A DNA stretch of 64,000 bases from Tahibacter amnicola (GCF_025398735.1 NZ_CP104694.1:4801465-4865464), one strand, 5' to 3'. Positions 31,777 to 41,509 are shown, numbered from the stretch's first letter. Program-made: numbers and translations. Notes: generated by a model from the letters alone, not told the origin.

Positions 31777-32627
31777 CTAGTCGCAGGCCAATCCGTCGAT
31801 TCGGGTCAAGCGTTCCAGCGTCATGGTTCCTGACGCGGTGAACGCGGGGTCCGTCGATGCCCAGCTCACCGAGCCGTGGTCGCAATCGGTGAAGGTGAAG
31901 GTCAAGGTACCCCAGGCGCTAACCGTCACATTGGCCGGATTGAAATTCGGTGGGAACCGCCCGTTCAACGCCCGGTTTACGTTCATGACGACGCGGTTCT
32001 GCGTGATCGGTCCCGCAGCACTGATCCAGACCTGGTTGCCGGCGTTATCAAAGGTGAACCAGAAGGCCGTGACGATGCCGCCCGGCAACACTTCCAACTG
32101 GAAACCGTGGCCATTCTGGGCCGGGTCGTACCAGTTCCCGGTGATCCCCGGCCGGACTTCAAACGCATTGACGGGTACGCCCGTCACGCTTCCGGACACG
32201 ATCCGGCGGAACGGGTTGCAATTGAAGCATTCCCCCCGCCGCTGCCGCCGAAGGCGGTCTCAAGATTCAGTGCGACCGTGCCGCCGGCGTTCGTGAGGGC
32301 GACATTCGGCGTTACACGCAATTGCCGGAATGATCCCGTGAGGTAAAACACTATCGTGGGCAGCGGATTGCCCAGGCTCGTATCCAGTGCCGCCGAACCG
32401 TTGGAGCTGGTGTAGGACAACGCCGGAAAGGCCGCCACGTTTCCACCGGCAACGCTGACATTCCAGCTCGACAGGCTGCCCGTTGATGCATCGAAGACAA
32501 ACGAACCGCTGACGGTGCCCTCATCATTGAACCGCACGTCGGACAAGGTCCAGCGCACCGGTGCGGCGTGGACCAGCGCACTCATGAAACACACTATGCA
32601 CACCAGAAAACCCGCAAGACGACGCAT
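31777..32627 (-). pseudogene. Secreted GxWYxPxxxGHG-domain protein, interrupted by a frameshift in a C6 tract
   Basis: Two reading frames join into one protein. The first starts at ATG 32627 with a signal peptide (MRRLAGFLVCIVCFMSALVH) and continues with VRWTLSDVRFNDEGTVSGSF, a domain common in exported proteobacterial proteins, to NLETAFGGSGGG, then runs into a stop at 32184. The second frame takes over with ECFNCNPFRRIVSGSVTG and a GITGNWYDPAQNGHGFQLEV domain, ending at 31777. The switch lies at a run of six C (32232-32237; six G on the coding strand); one extra G would restore a single frame of about 280 aa. It may be a real mutation, phase variation or a base-calling error. Function is unknown. 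Confidence 0.75.
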
Positions 32628-32835
32628 GCAGACAGCCCATGTTCCAGTCACGGCACACCTCCGCTCAGTCGGTTTGCGCACCTTAGCGAAGTTGTGCGAC
32701 CCGTGCGATCACCGTTGGCCACGACAGGCCTGGCAGCAGCCTCATCCGTTCGGAAGTATCGCCGCCCAACGTTGTAGGCTGTGAAAACCGATTGCGCCCC
32801 CGATGGCCCCGCCCTCTACTCAAGGAGCTGCTCCG

Positions 32836-33894
32836 ATGCGCCGCACGACCATCCTTGCCACCCTGCTGCTGGGCATGAGCATGTCTGGTGCCGCCGCCGC
32901 GCGGCGCTGCGAGATCAACGGAATCGACGTCAATCCCGACAATGGCGCCACCACGGCCGGCAAGACCGGAATCCTCAAGTGCTACCGCGACGATGGAACC
33001 CTCTGGCAGGAACGGGAGCTTCGCGACGGCACCCACATCGGGCTCGACCGCACGACACGCGAGGATGGCTCGATCTCGGAGCGGCAGGTCAACGCCAACG
33101 GCAATACGGAAGGTGTAGCACGCGAATTCTATCCGGGCGGGCAGATCAAGCAGGAAGGTCGCTATGAAAACGGTTCCAGCATTGGCCTGCTGAAGAACTT
33201 CTATCCGGACGGCCGTCCATCGGCGTTGCGGTTCTACGCCAAGGCCGGATCTCAGGCGGCCGCGGCCATTGCCTACAACCGCGACGGTACCCTGCACGAC
33301 CTGCGCTGTGCGGATCAGTCGGTGATGAGCGAGGACCGCGCCTACTGTGGCTACGGCAAGCCTGCGGAAGTCGATCTCATCGATGCGTCGGGCCGCCGCA
33401 CGGAACACCGCACCTACCGCGACGGCCAATCGATAGCCGGTGAGAGCTTCGATGCACAGGGGCGCCGCAGGGAGTCATTTGAGCGAACCGGCAAGCGCGT
33501 GACCATCCGGAAGTATTTCGAGTCGGGCGAAGTGGCCAGCCAGTCCGTGCGCGAGGACGGTTTCGAGGTGGCCGCGAGCGAGTGGTACATGAATGGCCAG
33601 CTCAAGCAGCGGCTGGTGCGCGAGCCCGTGATGGACTCGCCAAAATCGACGGTGGAGCGATTCCGGGACAACGGCGTCCTCCATGTGCGCGAGGAATTTG
33701 TCGGCACCCGCAGCACGCGGGAGGAACGGTTCGATGAGAAGGGCGTCCGCGCCGAGGAATACACCTACGACGATGAGGGCCGCCCGACGCGCCACCGCAA
33801 GTTTGCCCCGGACGGGGGCGTGACCCTGGAGGAAGCGTTCTACCCCGACGGCTCGCGCAAACTGATCAAGGGGGAAGCCGCGATCGCACAGTAG
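32836..33894 (+). CDS. Secreted MORN-repeat (YwqK-type) protein
   Basis: The 352-aa product starts at ATG 32836 with AAGGAG upstream and a signal peptide (MRRTTILATLLLGMSMSGAA). It is made of repeated EFYPGGQIKQEGRYENG, NFYPDGRPSALRFY, EWYMNGQLKQR, RFRDNGVLHVREEF and KFAPDGGVTLEEAF units, the MORN/YwqK pattern of about 22-24 residues with a Y/F-x-x-x-G core. Two cysteine-containing regions (RRCEINGID and ILKCYRDDG; DLRCADQS and AYCGYG) may form disulphides. YwqK domains are often labelled antitoxins in automatic annotation, but no toxin gene is adjacent and the signal peptide argues against that role. An exported surface protein is more likely. Confidence 0.8.
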   Translation: MRRTTILATLLLGMSMSGAAAARRCEINGIDVNPDNGATTAGKTGILKCYRDDGTLWQERELRDGTHIGLDRTTREDGSISERQVNANGNTEGVAREFYPGGQIKQEGRYENGSSIGLLKNFYPDGRPSALRFYAKAGSQAAAAIAYNRDGTLHDLRCADQSVMSEDRAYCGYGKPAEVDLIDASGRRTEHRTYRDGQSIAGESFDAQGRRRESFERTGKRVTIRKYFESGEVASQSVREDGFEVAASEWYMNGQLKQRLVREPVMDSPKSTVERFRDNGVLHVREEFVGTRSTREERFDEKGVRAEEYTYDDEGRPTRHRKFAPDGGVTLEEAFYPDGSRKLIKGEAAIAQ

Positions 33895-33907
33895 CTCCCC
33901 CGGTCCT

Positions 33908-33942
33908 GGCAGGTGGCACGGAAAGATCCGCCGCCACCTGCC
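33908..33942. terminator. Convergent-end hairpin
   Basis: GGCAGGTGGC/GCCACCTGCC (10 bp, perfect) encloses a smaller CGGA/TCCG stem, between the convergent MORN-repeat gene and the small membrane protein gene. No U-run. Probably a shared transcription end. Confidence 0.55.
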
Positions 33943-33961
33943 GAACGGATGGGGCTTGCGG

Positions 33962-34381
33962 TCATCCGGCGACGGCCGGCGCCATCGGCGTACGCCGCAC
34001 CGCGACGAACTCCAGCTCGGCCAGCACGCCGACAGCGACCGCCTGCAGAATGACGAAGGCGTAACCGAGCGCGTTCGGCGTCGCCCATCCGGCAACCAGC
34101 AGCAATACGCTGTCGACCACCCACAGCGCATTGCCGGCGATGAGGACCATCACACCCGTCCTCGGCGGCACGGGACGACTGAGCAGCCAGCCAATCAGCG
34201 CCAGGAACGGGAGCAAGGCAATGCCGGCCGACTGCAGCAGCGTCGCGGGCAACTGGGTAAGGCGGGCAATCGGCGCCGCGTCGAATATCAGCAACGCCGC
34301 CATTGCCAGTCCGGCAATGCCGTCGACCCAGAGCACGTAGCGCAGGAAGTTCGGGTGGCGTAGGAAGTTCGTGATCGTCAT
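33962..34381 (-). CDS. Small four-helix membrane protein
   Basis: From ATG 34381, preceded by GAGGAGACGACC, the 139-aa product has about four hydrophobic helices: YVLWVDGIAGLAMAALLIF, ALLPFLALIGWLL, GVMVLIAGNALWVVDSVLLLVAG (cut here as one span) and YAFVILQAVAVGVLAELEF. I do not recognise a named family with certainty. It is divergent from an XRE-type regulator with a palindrome in the shared 150-base region, so it may be its target. Function is unknown. Confidence 0.75.
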   Translation of the reverse strand: MTITNFLRHPNFLRYVLWVDGIAGLAMAALLIFDAAPIARLTQLPATLLQSAGIALLPFLALIGWLLSRPVPPRTGVMVLIAGNALWVVDSVLLLVAGWATPNALGYAFVILQAVAVGVLAELEFVAVRRTPMAPAVAG

Positions 34382-34437
34382 GGTCGTCTCCTCGTGGAAT
34401 CTGCGGCACATGCTCGGATTCGGAGGGAATCGGCGCA

Positions 34438-34454
34438 ATTACGTGAGAGGTAAT
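34438..34454. promoter_or_regulatory. Candidate operator in the divergent region
   Basis: ATTAC-N7-GTAAT is a perfect 17-base inverted repeat, and unusually A+T-rich for this window. It lies between the small membrane protein gene (start 34381) and the XRE regulator gene (start 34532), so it is the best candidate site for that regulator. Confidence 0.45.
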
Positions 34455-34531
34455 AGGATCGTGACGGCGGCACGGGTTATCGTCCGCACCACTGCCTGTC
34501 TGCGATCGTCGGGCGCGCCCCGGAGGTATCG

Positions 34532-35329
34532 ATGTCCCAACCCGCCACTGTTGGACCGCTGCTGCGCGAATGGCGCCAGCGCCGGCACCTGAGCCAGCTT
34601 GACCTCGCCTGCAAGGTCGAGATGTCGTCCCGCCACCTCAGCTTTCTGGAAACCGGACGCTCCCTGCCCAGCCGGGCCATGCTGCTACGCCTGTGCGAAC
34701 ACCTGTCCTTGCCGCTGCGCGAACGCAATGCGTTGCTGCTGGCTGCCGGAATGGCGCCGGCGTTTCCGCAGCCGGCGCTGGAGGACCCCGATCTCGCAGC
34801 GGCGCGCCAGGCGATGGACCTCGTGCTGGCCGGGCACGAGCCCTATCCGGCACTCGCCGTGGACCGCCACTGGCATCTGATCGCGCATAACCGCGCCGTC
34901 GCACCGCTGCTGACGGGTGTTTCCCAGTCGTTGCTCCAGGCGCCCGCCAACGTGCTGCGCCTGAGCCTGCACCCCGAAGGGCTTGCGCCGGCTATTATCA
35001 ATTTCCACGAGTGGAAGGATCACATCCTCCTGCGCCTGGAGCAGCAGGCAACGGTCACGGCGGATCCCGTCCTGCATGCCCTGCATGCGGAACTGGCCGC
35101 CTACCCGGCCCCGGCAGGGGCGTCGCAGGCGGATCACGCAACGGTCGAGCGGCCGGCCATGGTCGTTCCGTTCCGACTGCGCACCGCGCTGGGCGACCTG
35201 TCTTTCATCGGCACGACCACCGTCTTTGGCACACCGATGGCGGTGACGCTGGCGGAAGTCGCCATCGAGTCGTTCTTTCCAGCCGATGCGGCCACCAGCA
35301 ACATCCTGCGGAAGCTGGCGGAAGGCTGA
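34532..35329 (+). CDS. XRE-family regulator with MmyB-like ligand-binding domain
   Basis: The 265-aa product has an N-terminal helix-turn-helix (REWRQRRHLSQLDLACKVEM, then SSRHLSFLETGRSLPSRAML, residues 10-60) and a C-terminal PAS-like MmyB domain (ALAVDRHWHLIAHNRAVAPL). That layout is shared with MmyB-type regulators thought to bind fatty acids or other small ligands. GGAGGT lies six bases before the ATG. It is divergent from the small membrane protein and followed 20 bases later by an alpha/beta hydrolase, both of which it may control. Confidence 0.88.
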   Translation: MSQPATVGPLLREWRQRRHLSQLDLACKVEMSSRHLSFLETGRSLPSRAMLLRLCEHLSLPLRERNALLLAAGMAPAFPQPALEDPDLAAARQAMDLVLAGHEPYPALAVDRHWHLIAHNRAVAPLLTGVSQSLLQAPANVLRLSLHPEGLAPAIINFHEWKDHILLRLEQQATVTADPVLHALHAELAAYPAPAGASQADHATVERPAMVVPFRLRTALGDLSFIGTTTVFGTPMAVTLAEVAIESFFPADAATSNILRKLAEG

Positions 35330-35349
35330 GGCACGCGCGGCTGCACTGC

Positions 35350-36141
35350 ATGGACGATACGTTCCTTATTCCCACCGACCGAGGTCGCCTGTTCGCACGT
35401 CATTGGTACGGCGAGAGGAACGACGAAACGCTCGCTCCGGTCGTCCTGTTCCACGACTCGCTGGGATGTGTCGCCCTATGGCGGGACTTTCCCGCGCAGC
35501 TCGCGACCGCAACCCGTCGCCGCGTCATTGCCTATGACCGCCTGGGTTTCGGGCAGTCCGATGCCTACCCGGGAATCCTGGATGGCCAGTTCATGGCCCA
35601 GGAAGCGCAATACGCGCTGCCGGCGCTTGCACGCCACCTGGGCTTTTCCCGGTTCGTGGCGTTTGGCCACAGCGTCGGCGGTGCGATGGCGACGCATTGC
35701 GCGGGCGCCTTTCCTGACCAGTGCGAAGCATTGATTACCGAGTCGACGCAGGCCTTTGTCGAAGACCGCACGGTGGTGGGCATTCTTTCGGCGAAGACAT
35801 CCTTCGCGAAGGACGGACAGCTCGCACGTCTGGCGAAGTACCACGGCGACAAGGCCGGCTGGGTGCTTCACGCCTGGATCGACACCTGGCTGGCACCGTC
35901 ATTCGCGTCGTGGCAACTGGATCCGGCATTGGCACTCGTTCAGTGCCACATGCTTGCCATCCATGGCGACGAAGACGAATTTGGCACTACCCGGCACGCC
36001 GAACGTATCAGCACGCAGTCCGCAGGGCCTTCGACAGTCTGGCTCATTCCCGGCTGCGGACACGTTCCCCACCGGGAAATGCCGTGGCAGATCGCCAGCG
36101 CGGTGGCCCGTTTCCTGGACCGTACGTCGGCCGCAGCGTGA
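35350..36141 (+). CDS. Alpha/beta hydrolase
   Basis: The 263-aa product from ATG 35350 has the alpha/beta-hydrolase fold: the oxyanion region VVLFHDSLGCVALWRDFP, the nucleophile elbow GHSVGGAM (Ser about 108), an acidic residue in IHGDEDEFG and His in PGCGHVPHREMP. No lid motif identifies a substrate. The longer open frame upstream overlaps the XRE gene and is not used. Probably in one transcript with the regulator. Confidence 0.88.
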   Translation: MDDTFLIPTDRGRLFARHWYGERNDETLAPVVLFHDSLGCVALWRDFPAQLATATRRRVIAYDRLGFGQSDAYPGILDGQFMAQEAQYALPALARHLGFSRFVAFGHSVGGAMATHCAGAFPDQCEALITESTQAFVEDRTVVGILSAKTSFAKDGQLARLAKYHGDKAGWVLHAWIDTWLAPSFASWQLDPALALVQCHMLAIHGDEDEFGTTRHAERISTQSAGPSTVWLIPGCGHVPHREMPWQIASAVARFLDRTSAAA

Positions 36142-36158
36142 GCGACGCCAGCTGCCGG

Positions 36159-37541
36159 TCAATGCACGGGTCGTGACACCGGTTCCGGCGCCACCGCCGA
36201 AGGCACCGCAGCCGCCAGTCGGGAACCCGGCATCGGGAGCCGCACGACCTCATCGCCTTCCAGAAGTGTTGCCATCGTCACCTCCAGATAACTGTCGCGC
36301 CATTTCAGCGTGCCGGTGGTGTCGCGCAACTCCGCGGGGCGCTCATGCAACCGCGACGCGGCATCGCCCGGCTGGCGGCGAAGCCACAACAGGGTCGAGG
36401 TCGCCCGCAGCAGAGCGTCCAGGTCCAGCACCCGGCCGTAGTAGCGACTGAAATCCGGCGGGGCGATACCAATGATCACGCAGCCCACGGGATTGAACAC
36501 CTTTTCGCCGAGGGAACACCCGGCAGGAACCCCTGCCGTCGCCGGTCTGCGCTCGCGCAGGCGTTGCTGGTGTCGCACGTCGCACCACTGGAAATAGGAG
36601 GGCGCCATATGCGCGATGACGTGTTGACGGTTCATGAAACGCCTGGCAATCCGTTCGCCCCACGCGGGCGTATCACTGTATACACCGCGTTCGGCATCCA
36701 GCACCGCGTCGGACATCATGGCGAATTCAGCGCGGATCTCGTCGCATTGCTCCAGTTCCGCATCCTGCAGCGGTGTGAACGCCGCTCCGCAGGCGGCAGG
36801 CATTTCGGCAGTGGTCGGCAACTCCGCCAGCATGTCAGCGAACAGCCTTGCCGACGCGGCAACAAACGCCGTGCCCAGCATGTCCACAATCAGGGCGTCG
36901 GTGTCGTCGCGCAGCCGCCGCCACGTCGCTGCGAAGCGGCATACCGCGTCCAGTCCCTCGGCATGGCGTCCCTCGACAAAGTCCAATGCGGCCGCGCTGA
37001 GTGCCAGCCGCCGGATTTCGCCTGCCGGGACCAGGGGCAGCGGCGCATCCACCGCCGCCGGCATGGGATTGCGCCACGACGTATAGGTCGCAAGAGCTGC
37101 GATACGCGCCAGGTAAGCCGAGTGCGCCTGCAGGGTTTGTCGTGCCGCATCGCGATGCTCGCGCACGAACCCCAGGCATCCGACTTTCCGGTCCCCGCAT
37201 AAGGAAGCCTTTTCGGCGTCATCGAGTTTCTCCGGCTCCTGGCCCGCCACCCGTGCGCCGCTGAGCGTAATTGCCCGGCCCTGGGTGTGCTCCCGCATCA
37301 CCTGTGCCACATCCGTGCGGGCCACCGAAAGGGCCTCTGTCGTGTCCACGGCATACTGGATGGTCCACAGGGCCGCATAGGCGTTGCCGGGATCATCCAC
37401 ATTTCCCGGTGTATAGGAGAGCGCCGCGATCTGACGTCGCTGCTCGTCCGTCACCCGCGGAAGCAGTTGCAGCCATTGAACAGCCAGCCATGCAATGAGC
37501 AGGACCAGCACCACGGCAGAAAATCGGCGCAGCGGACGCAT
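36159..37541 (-). CDS. Membrane-anchored protein of unknown function
   Basis: I do not recognise the family. From ATG 37541 (GGGAGATCTCC upstream) the 460-aa product begins MRPLRRFSAVVLVLLIAWLA, one membrane helix, followed by a large mostly helical periplasmic domain with several cysteines (ASLCGDRKVGCLGF, EQCDEI, FQWCDVRH, AGCSLGEKVFNPVGC). The GNAYAALWTIQYAVD stretch near residue 47 and the helical make-up suggest a secreted scaffold rather than an enzyme. It converges with the alpha/beta hydrolase gene, 17 bases away. Confidence 0.7.
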   Translation of the reverse strand: MRPLRRFSAVVLVLLIAWLAVQWLQLLPRVTDEQRRQIAALSYTPGNVDDPGNAYAALWTIQYAVDTTEALSVARTDVAQVMREHTQGRAITLSGARVAGQEPEKLDDAEKASLCGDRKVGCLGFVREHRDAARQTLQAHSAYLARIAALATYTSWRNPMPAAVDAPLPLVPAGEIRRLALSAAALDFVEGRHAEGLDAVCRFAATWRRLRDDTDALIVDMLGTAFVAASARLFADMLAELPTTAEMPAACGAAFTPLQDAELEQCDEIRAEFAMMSDAVLDAERGVYSDTPAWGERIARRFMNRQHVIAHMAPSYFQWCDVRHQQRLRERRPATAGVPAGCSLGEKVFNPVGCVIIGIAPPDFSRYYGRVLDLDALLRATSTLLWLRRQPGDAASRLHERPAELRDTTGTLKWRDSYLEVTMATLLEGDEVVRLPMPGSRLAAAVPSAVAPEPVSRPVH

Positions 37542-37642
37542 GGAGATCTCCCGGAAGGCCCCGCGCACACTCTCCCCAACCGACGCTGCACCGTCAATCG
37601 GTGCTGTGCCACCATAGGGTGACTGCCCACCGGAGAACCGTC

Positions 37643-38335
37643 TTGACCATACGCAACGTCAACGAATTCCTCGCCGCCTCGCAGCAGAAGGACGCCAGCC
37701 AGGACGCCTTCGAGCTGGAAAGCCCGCACATGCTGGAAGTGAAGCTGAACGGCCGCGTCTGGGCCAAGGCCGGGTCGATGGTCGCGTACCGCGGCGCGGT
37801 GAATTTCGTGCGCCAGGGCATGCTGGAGCAGGGCCTGGGAAATCTGCTCAAGAAGGCCGTGTCCGGCGAGGGCACGCGGCTGATGAAGATGGAAGGCCAG
37901 GGGCGCGTATATCTGGCGGACCGCGGCAAGAAGATCCTGCTGCTGCGTCTGGCCGGTGAATCGATCGTGGTCAACGGCAATGACGTTCTGGCCTTCGAGG
38001 ACGGCATCTCGAACGAAATCACGATGATGCGCAAGGTCGCCGGGATGCTCTCCGGTGGCCTGTTCAATATCCGGCTGTCGGGCCGCGGCATCGTCGCGAT
38101 CAGCTGCCACTACGAGCCGCTGGCGTTGCCGGTGAAGCCCGGCCAGGCGGTATTCACGGATCCGAACTCGACCGTCGCGTGGTCCGGTTCGCTCACCCCT
38201 GATGTGGTCGCCAACATTTCCCTGGGCACGCTGATCGGCCGTGGGTCCGGCGAATCCATCCAGCTGAAGTTCTCCGGCACGGGCTGGGTCGTGGTGCAGC
38301 CCTACGAGGAAGTCTATATGCAGCGCCAGGGATAG
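37643..38335 (+). CDS. AIM24-family protein
   Basis: The 230-aa beta-sandwich protein shows the AIM24 (TIGR00266-type) pattern: SPHMLEVKLNGRVWAKAGSM, LMKMEGQGRVYLADRGK, VNGNDVLAFEDGI, NIRLSGRGIVAISCHY and FTDPNSTVAWSGSLTP. I choose TTG 37643 (LTIRNVNEFLAASQ) with GGAGAA six bases upstream; the frame is open back to 37601. Bacterial AIM24 proteins have no settled function. It is a single gene, converging with the response regulator downstream. Confidence 0.85.
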   Translation: MTIRNVNEFLAASQQKDASQDAFELESPHMLEVKLNGRVWAKAGSMVAYRGAVNFVRQGMLEQGLGNLLKKAVSGEGTRLMKMEGQGRVYLADRGKKILLLRLAGESIVVNGNDVLAFEDGISNEITMMRKVAGMLSGGLFNIRLSGRGIVAISCHYEPLALPVKPGQAVFTDPNSTVAWSGSLTPDVVANISLGTLIGRGSGESIQLKFSGTGWVVVQPYEEVYMQRQG

Positions 38336-38357
38336 CGCCGGCGTGGCTGGCCGCCGG

Positions 38358-38798
38358 TCACGGCGGCAGCACGACGATGGTGAACCAGAAGTTCTCGATG
38401 TTCTTCACTACCTGGATGAACTGGTCGAAGTCCACCGGCTTAGTGATGAAACAGTTGGCATGAAGGTCGTAGGTTCGCACCAGGTCCTCTTCCGCCCGGG
38501 ACGTCGTGAGGACCACCACCGGGATGCGCCGCAGTGACGGGTCTGACTTGATCTCTGCCAGCACTTCACGGCCGTCGATGCGCGGAAGATTCAGATCCAG
38601 CAGGATCAGGTCGGGGCGCGGCGCTTCCTGGTACGGCGGGCGGCGATACAGGAAATCCAGGGCATGTACGCCGTCGCCGACCACGCTCAGCCGGTTGCAG
38701 AAATGGCCCTCGCGCAGGGCCTCGCGCGTCAGGCGCACATCGCCTTCGTTGTCCTCCACCAGCAGGATCTCCACCGGACGGCCATCAAGCGTGGTCAT
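38358..38798 (-). CDS. Single-domain response regulator (Rcp1-like)
   Basis: The 146-aa receiver has the acidic pocket EDN (residues 16-18), phospho-acceptor Asp68 in [13 protein letters not shown], Thr in [12 protein letters not shown] and Lys in [12 protein letters not shown]. The extended C-terminus ([17 protein letters not shown]) is that of Rcp1-type regulators paired with CHASE/phytochrome kinases. Its ATG overlaps the kinase stop by four bases, so it is the direct partner of that kinase. With no output domain it must act by protein contact or phosphotransfer. Confidence 0.94.
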   Translation of the reverse strand: MTTLDGRPVEILLVEDNEGDVRLTREALREGHFCNRLSVVGDGVHALDFLYRRPPYQEAPRPDLILLDLNLPRIDGREVLAEIKSDPSLRRIPVVVLTTSRAEEDLVRTYDLHANCFITKPVDFDQFIQVVKNIENFWFTIVVLPP

Positions 38799-41509
38799 GC
38801 CGACTTCTCCTCAACGACAGGTAGGGTGAAACAGAAGCGGGCGCCCTGCCCCAGCTGCGATTCCACCCAGATGCGTCCGCCGGCCCGCTCCACGATCTTC
38901 TTGCACAACGCAAGGCCGATGCCAGTGCCCGGATATTCCTGGCGCGAGTGCAGGCGCTGGAAGATCACGAAGATACGCTCGGCATACTGCGGATCAATCC
39001 CGATCCCCTGGTCGCGAACACAGAAGCGCCAGCAATCACCGTCACGCTCCGCATCGATGTTCACCGTGGGCGGCTGGTTGCCATGAAATTTGAGCGCATT
39101 GCCGACGAGGTTCTGGAACAGTTGTGTCATCTGGCCCGGATCGGCCTTCACCTCCGGCAGGAAGCCGATGTGCACCGACGCCTTCGTCTCCAGCATGCGC
39201 GCCGAGAGATTGCGCAAGGCCGCATCCACGCAGGCGGCAGAGCTGGTGATCCTGGCCGGATCACCACGCGAGGTAATTCGCGAATACGTCAGCAGGTCAT
39301 CGATCAGCTGCTGCATCCGCGTGGCGCCGTCGACCGCAAACCGTATGAAGTCGTCGGCATCCTGGTCGAGCTTTCCGCTGTAACGGCGAGACAGCAGCTG
39401 GACGTAGCTGGCGACCATTCGCAGCGGTTCCTGCAGGTCGTGCGATGCCACATAGGCGAACTGCTCCAGATCGGCATTGGACCGTTGCAGCTCCACGCGA
39501 TGCAGTTCCAGCGCCTGCTGTGCACGCCGGCGTTCGGTGATGTCGCGCACGATGGCCGTGAAGTACATGCCATCGTCGCTCTCCCACGAGGCGATGGAAA
39601 TCTCGATCGGAAATTCCTCGCCATTGCGGCGAATGCCGTGCCGCTCGATGGTACGGCCGATCACGACGGGCTTTCCGGTGGCCAGGTAGCGGGCCATACC
39701 GTGCAGATGCGCCTCATGGTCGCGCGCGGGCATCAGTACGGTGAGTTCCCTTCCCTGCAGATCCGCCGCCGGCCATCCGAAGCACCGTTCTGCCGCCGGA
39801 TTGATGTACCGGATACGCCCATCGGCCCCGGCAGTGACGATCGCATCATTGGCCGTATCGGCGACGGCCTGGAAAGCGTGCTGGCTGCGCCGGAACTCGG
39901 TGGTCATGCGCTCTGCAATCGATAGCGCACGCGAACGTGCACCCGCCAGCAGCCAGGCGATGAGGAACAGCATCAGGCTGCAGGCCAGCCCGGCGCTCAG
40001 CACCCACAAGGGCCCCGACGTCTGGTTGGCCAGCATGAACGCCGGTGTCGCCTGCATACTGACGGTCCAGGGATGATTGCCGAAGGTCAGGCGCCGTGTT
40101 GTCGACAAGGCACTGCCCTGCAGGTCGCCGACGAGCAAGGTGTCTGCCGCCAGGAGACGCGCGGGATCGACCGCGTCGCCATCGAAGATCTGGACGTGCA
40201 GCAGATCGCGCGCATCATCCTGGATCCACTTCATCCAGTCTGATCCCCGCGCAGCGAGATAGGCGACCCCCTCCATGGCCCGCAGATCCTCGTCGCGGCC
40301 ACCGCCGCGCAGTGCGACAAAGACAGCGAAACCCGGCTCGTTTCCCCCGACCGTCGGAATATCGAGCTTGCCGGTCAGGGCGGCCTCGTCCCGACCCATC
40401 GCGTGCGCGATCGCTGCGTCACGCACGGGATCGACAGACAGGTCATATCCCAGCGACTGTTGCTGTACACCGATCGGCTCCACGAACGTCAGCGGGTAGT
40501 ACTCCGGCCGCTCGCCGGCAGGCCACACGCGAAATGCGGGATTGATGGCCTGCTGTGCCTTCAGGTAGCTGCCCAGTGCCGCCGCGGGTACACGTGGCGC
40601 AAATCCGACCGAGGCCGCACCGGGATAGCGCACGCCAAGGTCCAGGCGCTCGATGAAGCGGCGCCATTCGTCCGGCTCCACCCGTTCAGACGCCGCAAAC
40701 AGGCCCTGCACGCCGTGCAGGATGTCCAGGTAGCTGAGCAGGCGGTCGCGGATCGTATCGGCCATCTGATCCGCTGCAAACTCGAAGGCCTGGCGCTGGC
40801 GCGACAGATGCGTGGACACGCTGGCCTGCCACACGAGCAAGGTGGCACCCAGACTGATGGCGAAAACGGCGGCGGCGGCAATTCCACCGACGTGGCCGCT
40901 GACGTCGTGGTCGCGACGTTCGACGCGCGCGTTCACCAGCGCCATGATGCCGAGTCCAGCCGCCATCAGACCCACACTGCTGGCGAATGACACGTTTGTC
41001 CGGAGCGACCAGCCGACATCCGGCGCGATGCCCATCAGGCGCCCGAACAATCCGGAGAGACCCAAAGCCAGCGCCACGCCAGCGCACAGCATGATCAGCA
41101 GTTGCACCCGTGCGCGACGCGAGGGATGCGCCGTCAGGCACAGTGCGGTGGCGGTCCCCGCCAGGCCAATCGCGGCATTGACCGGCAGGCGGGCCAGCCA
41201 GGGCAGGCCGCGGCGCAGCACGTCCGACTGGCCGCTCAGCGTCAGTCCCGCGACGATCAATGCGGCCGCCAGTACCGGTACCGACAGCCAGGCTGCACGA
41301 CGCCCGCCACGGGCTTGCAAAAACAGGGATGCGCCGACCAGGGCGAGGCAGAAGCTGGCGGGCGGCGACGGCACCAGGCCATCCTTGATCGACAATGCAG
41401 CCAGCAATCCCAGGATCGCCAGCCCCACGACGACGACCGCGAGCACCTGGGCGAGTCGCGTCGCTGTTTCCCTGCCGGAGAGTGGAACTGCCGCGTCCTG
41501 GGCACTCAT
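38795..41509 (-). CDS. Sensor histidine kinase: multi-helix N-terminus, CHASE, PAS
   Basis: The 904-aa kinase has about seven N-terminal membrane helices (1-235), a CHASE ligand-binding domain (about 265-440; [31 protein letters not shown]), another helix near 520, a PAS domain (about 555-675; [20 protein letters not shown]), HisKA with the phospho-acceptor His near 690 in [14 protein letters not shown], and HATPase_c (N box [13 protein letters not shown] box [11 protein letters not shown]). All catalytic boxes are intact. It overlaps both the upstream GGDEF-EAL gene and the downstream response regulator by four bases. Confidence 0.95.
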   Translation of the reverse strand: MSAQDAAVPLSGRETATRLAQVLAVVVVGLAILGLLAALSIKDGLVPSPPASFCLALVGASLFLQARGGRRAAWLSVPVLAAALIVAGLTLSGQSDVLRRGLPWLARLPVNAAIGLAGTATALCLTAHPSRRARVQLLIMLCAGVALALGLSGLFGRLMGIAPDVGWSLRTNVSFASSVGLMAAGLGIMALVNARVERRDHDVSGHVGGIAAAAVFAISLGATLLVWQASVSTHLSRQRQAFEFAADQMADTIRDRLLSYLDILHGVQGLFAASERVEPDEWRRFIERLDLGVRYPGAASVGFAPRVPAAALGSYLKAQQAINPAFRVWPAGERPEYYPLTFVEPIGVQQQSLGYDLSVDPVRDAAIAHAMGRDEAALTGKLDIPTVGGNEPGFAVFVALRGGGRDEDLRAMEGVAYLAARGSDWMKWIQDDARDLLHVQIFDGDAVDPARLLAADTLLVGDLQGSALSTTRRLTFGNHPWTVSMQATPAFMLANQTSGPLWVLSAGLACSLMLFLIAWLLAGARSRALSIAERMTTEFRRSQHAFQAVADTANDAIVTAGADGRIRYINPAAERCFGWPAADLQGRELTVLMPARDHEAHLHGMARYLATGKPVVIGRTIERHGIRRNGEEFPIEISIASWESDDGMYFTAIVRDITERRRAQQALELHRVELQRSNADLEQFAYVASHDLQEPLRMVASYVQLLSRRYSGKLDQDADDFIRFAVDGATRMQQLIDDLLTYSRITSRGDPARITSSAACVDAALRNLSARMLETKASVHIGFLPEVKADPGQMTQLFQNLVGNALKFHGNQPPTVNIDAERDGDCWRFCVRDQGIGIDPQYAERIFVIFQRLHSRQEYPGTGIGLALCKKIVERAGGRIWVESQLGQGARFCFTLPVVEEKSA

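Noticed and set aside
32836-33894. Reading the MORN/YwqK protein as an antitoxin
   Set aside because: It has a signal peptide and no adjacent toxin; the antitoxin label of YwqK-like repeats comes from a weak automatic name.
35011-35349. Upstream extension of the alpha/beta hydrolase frame
   Set aside because: It overlaps the well-supported XRE regulator in another frame and adds no homologous sequence.
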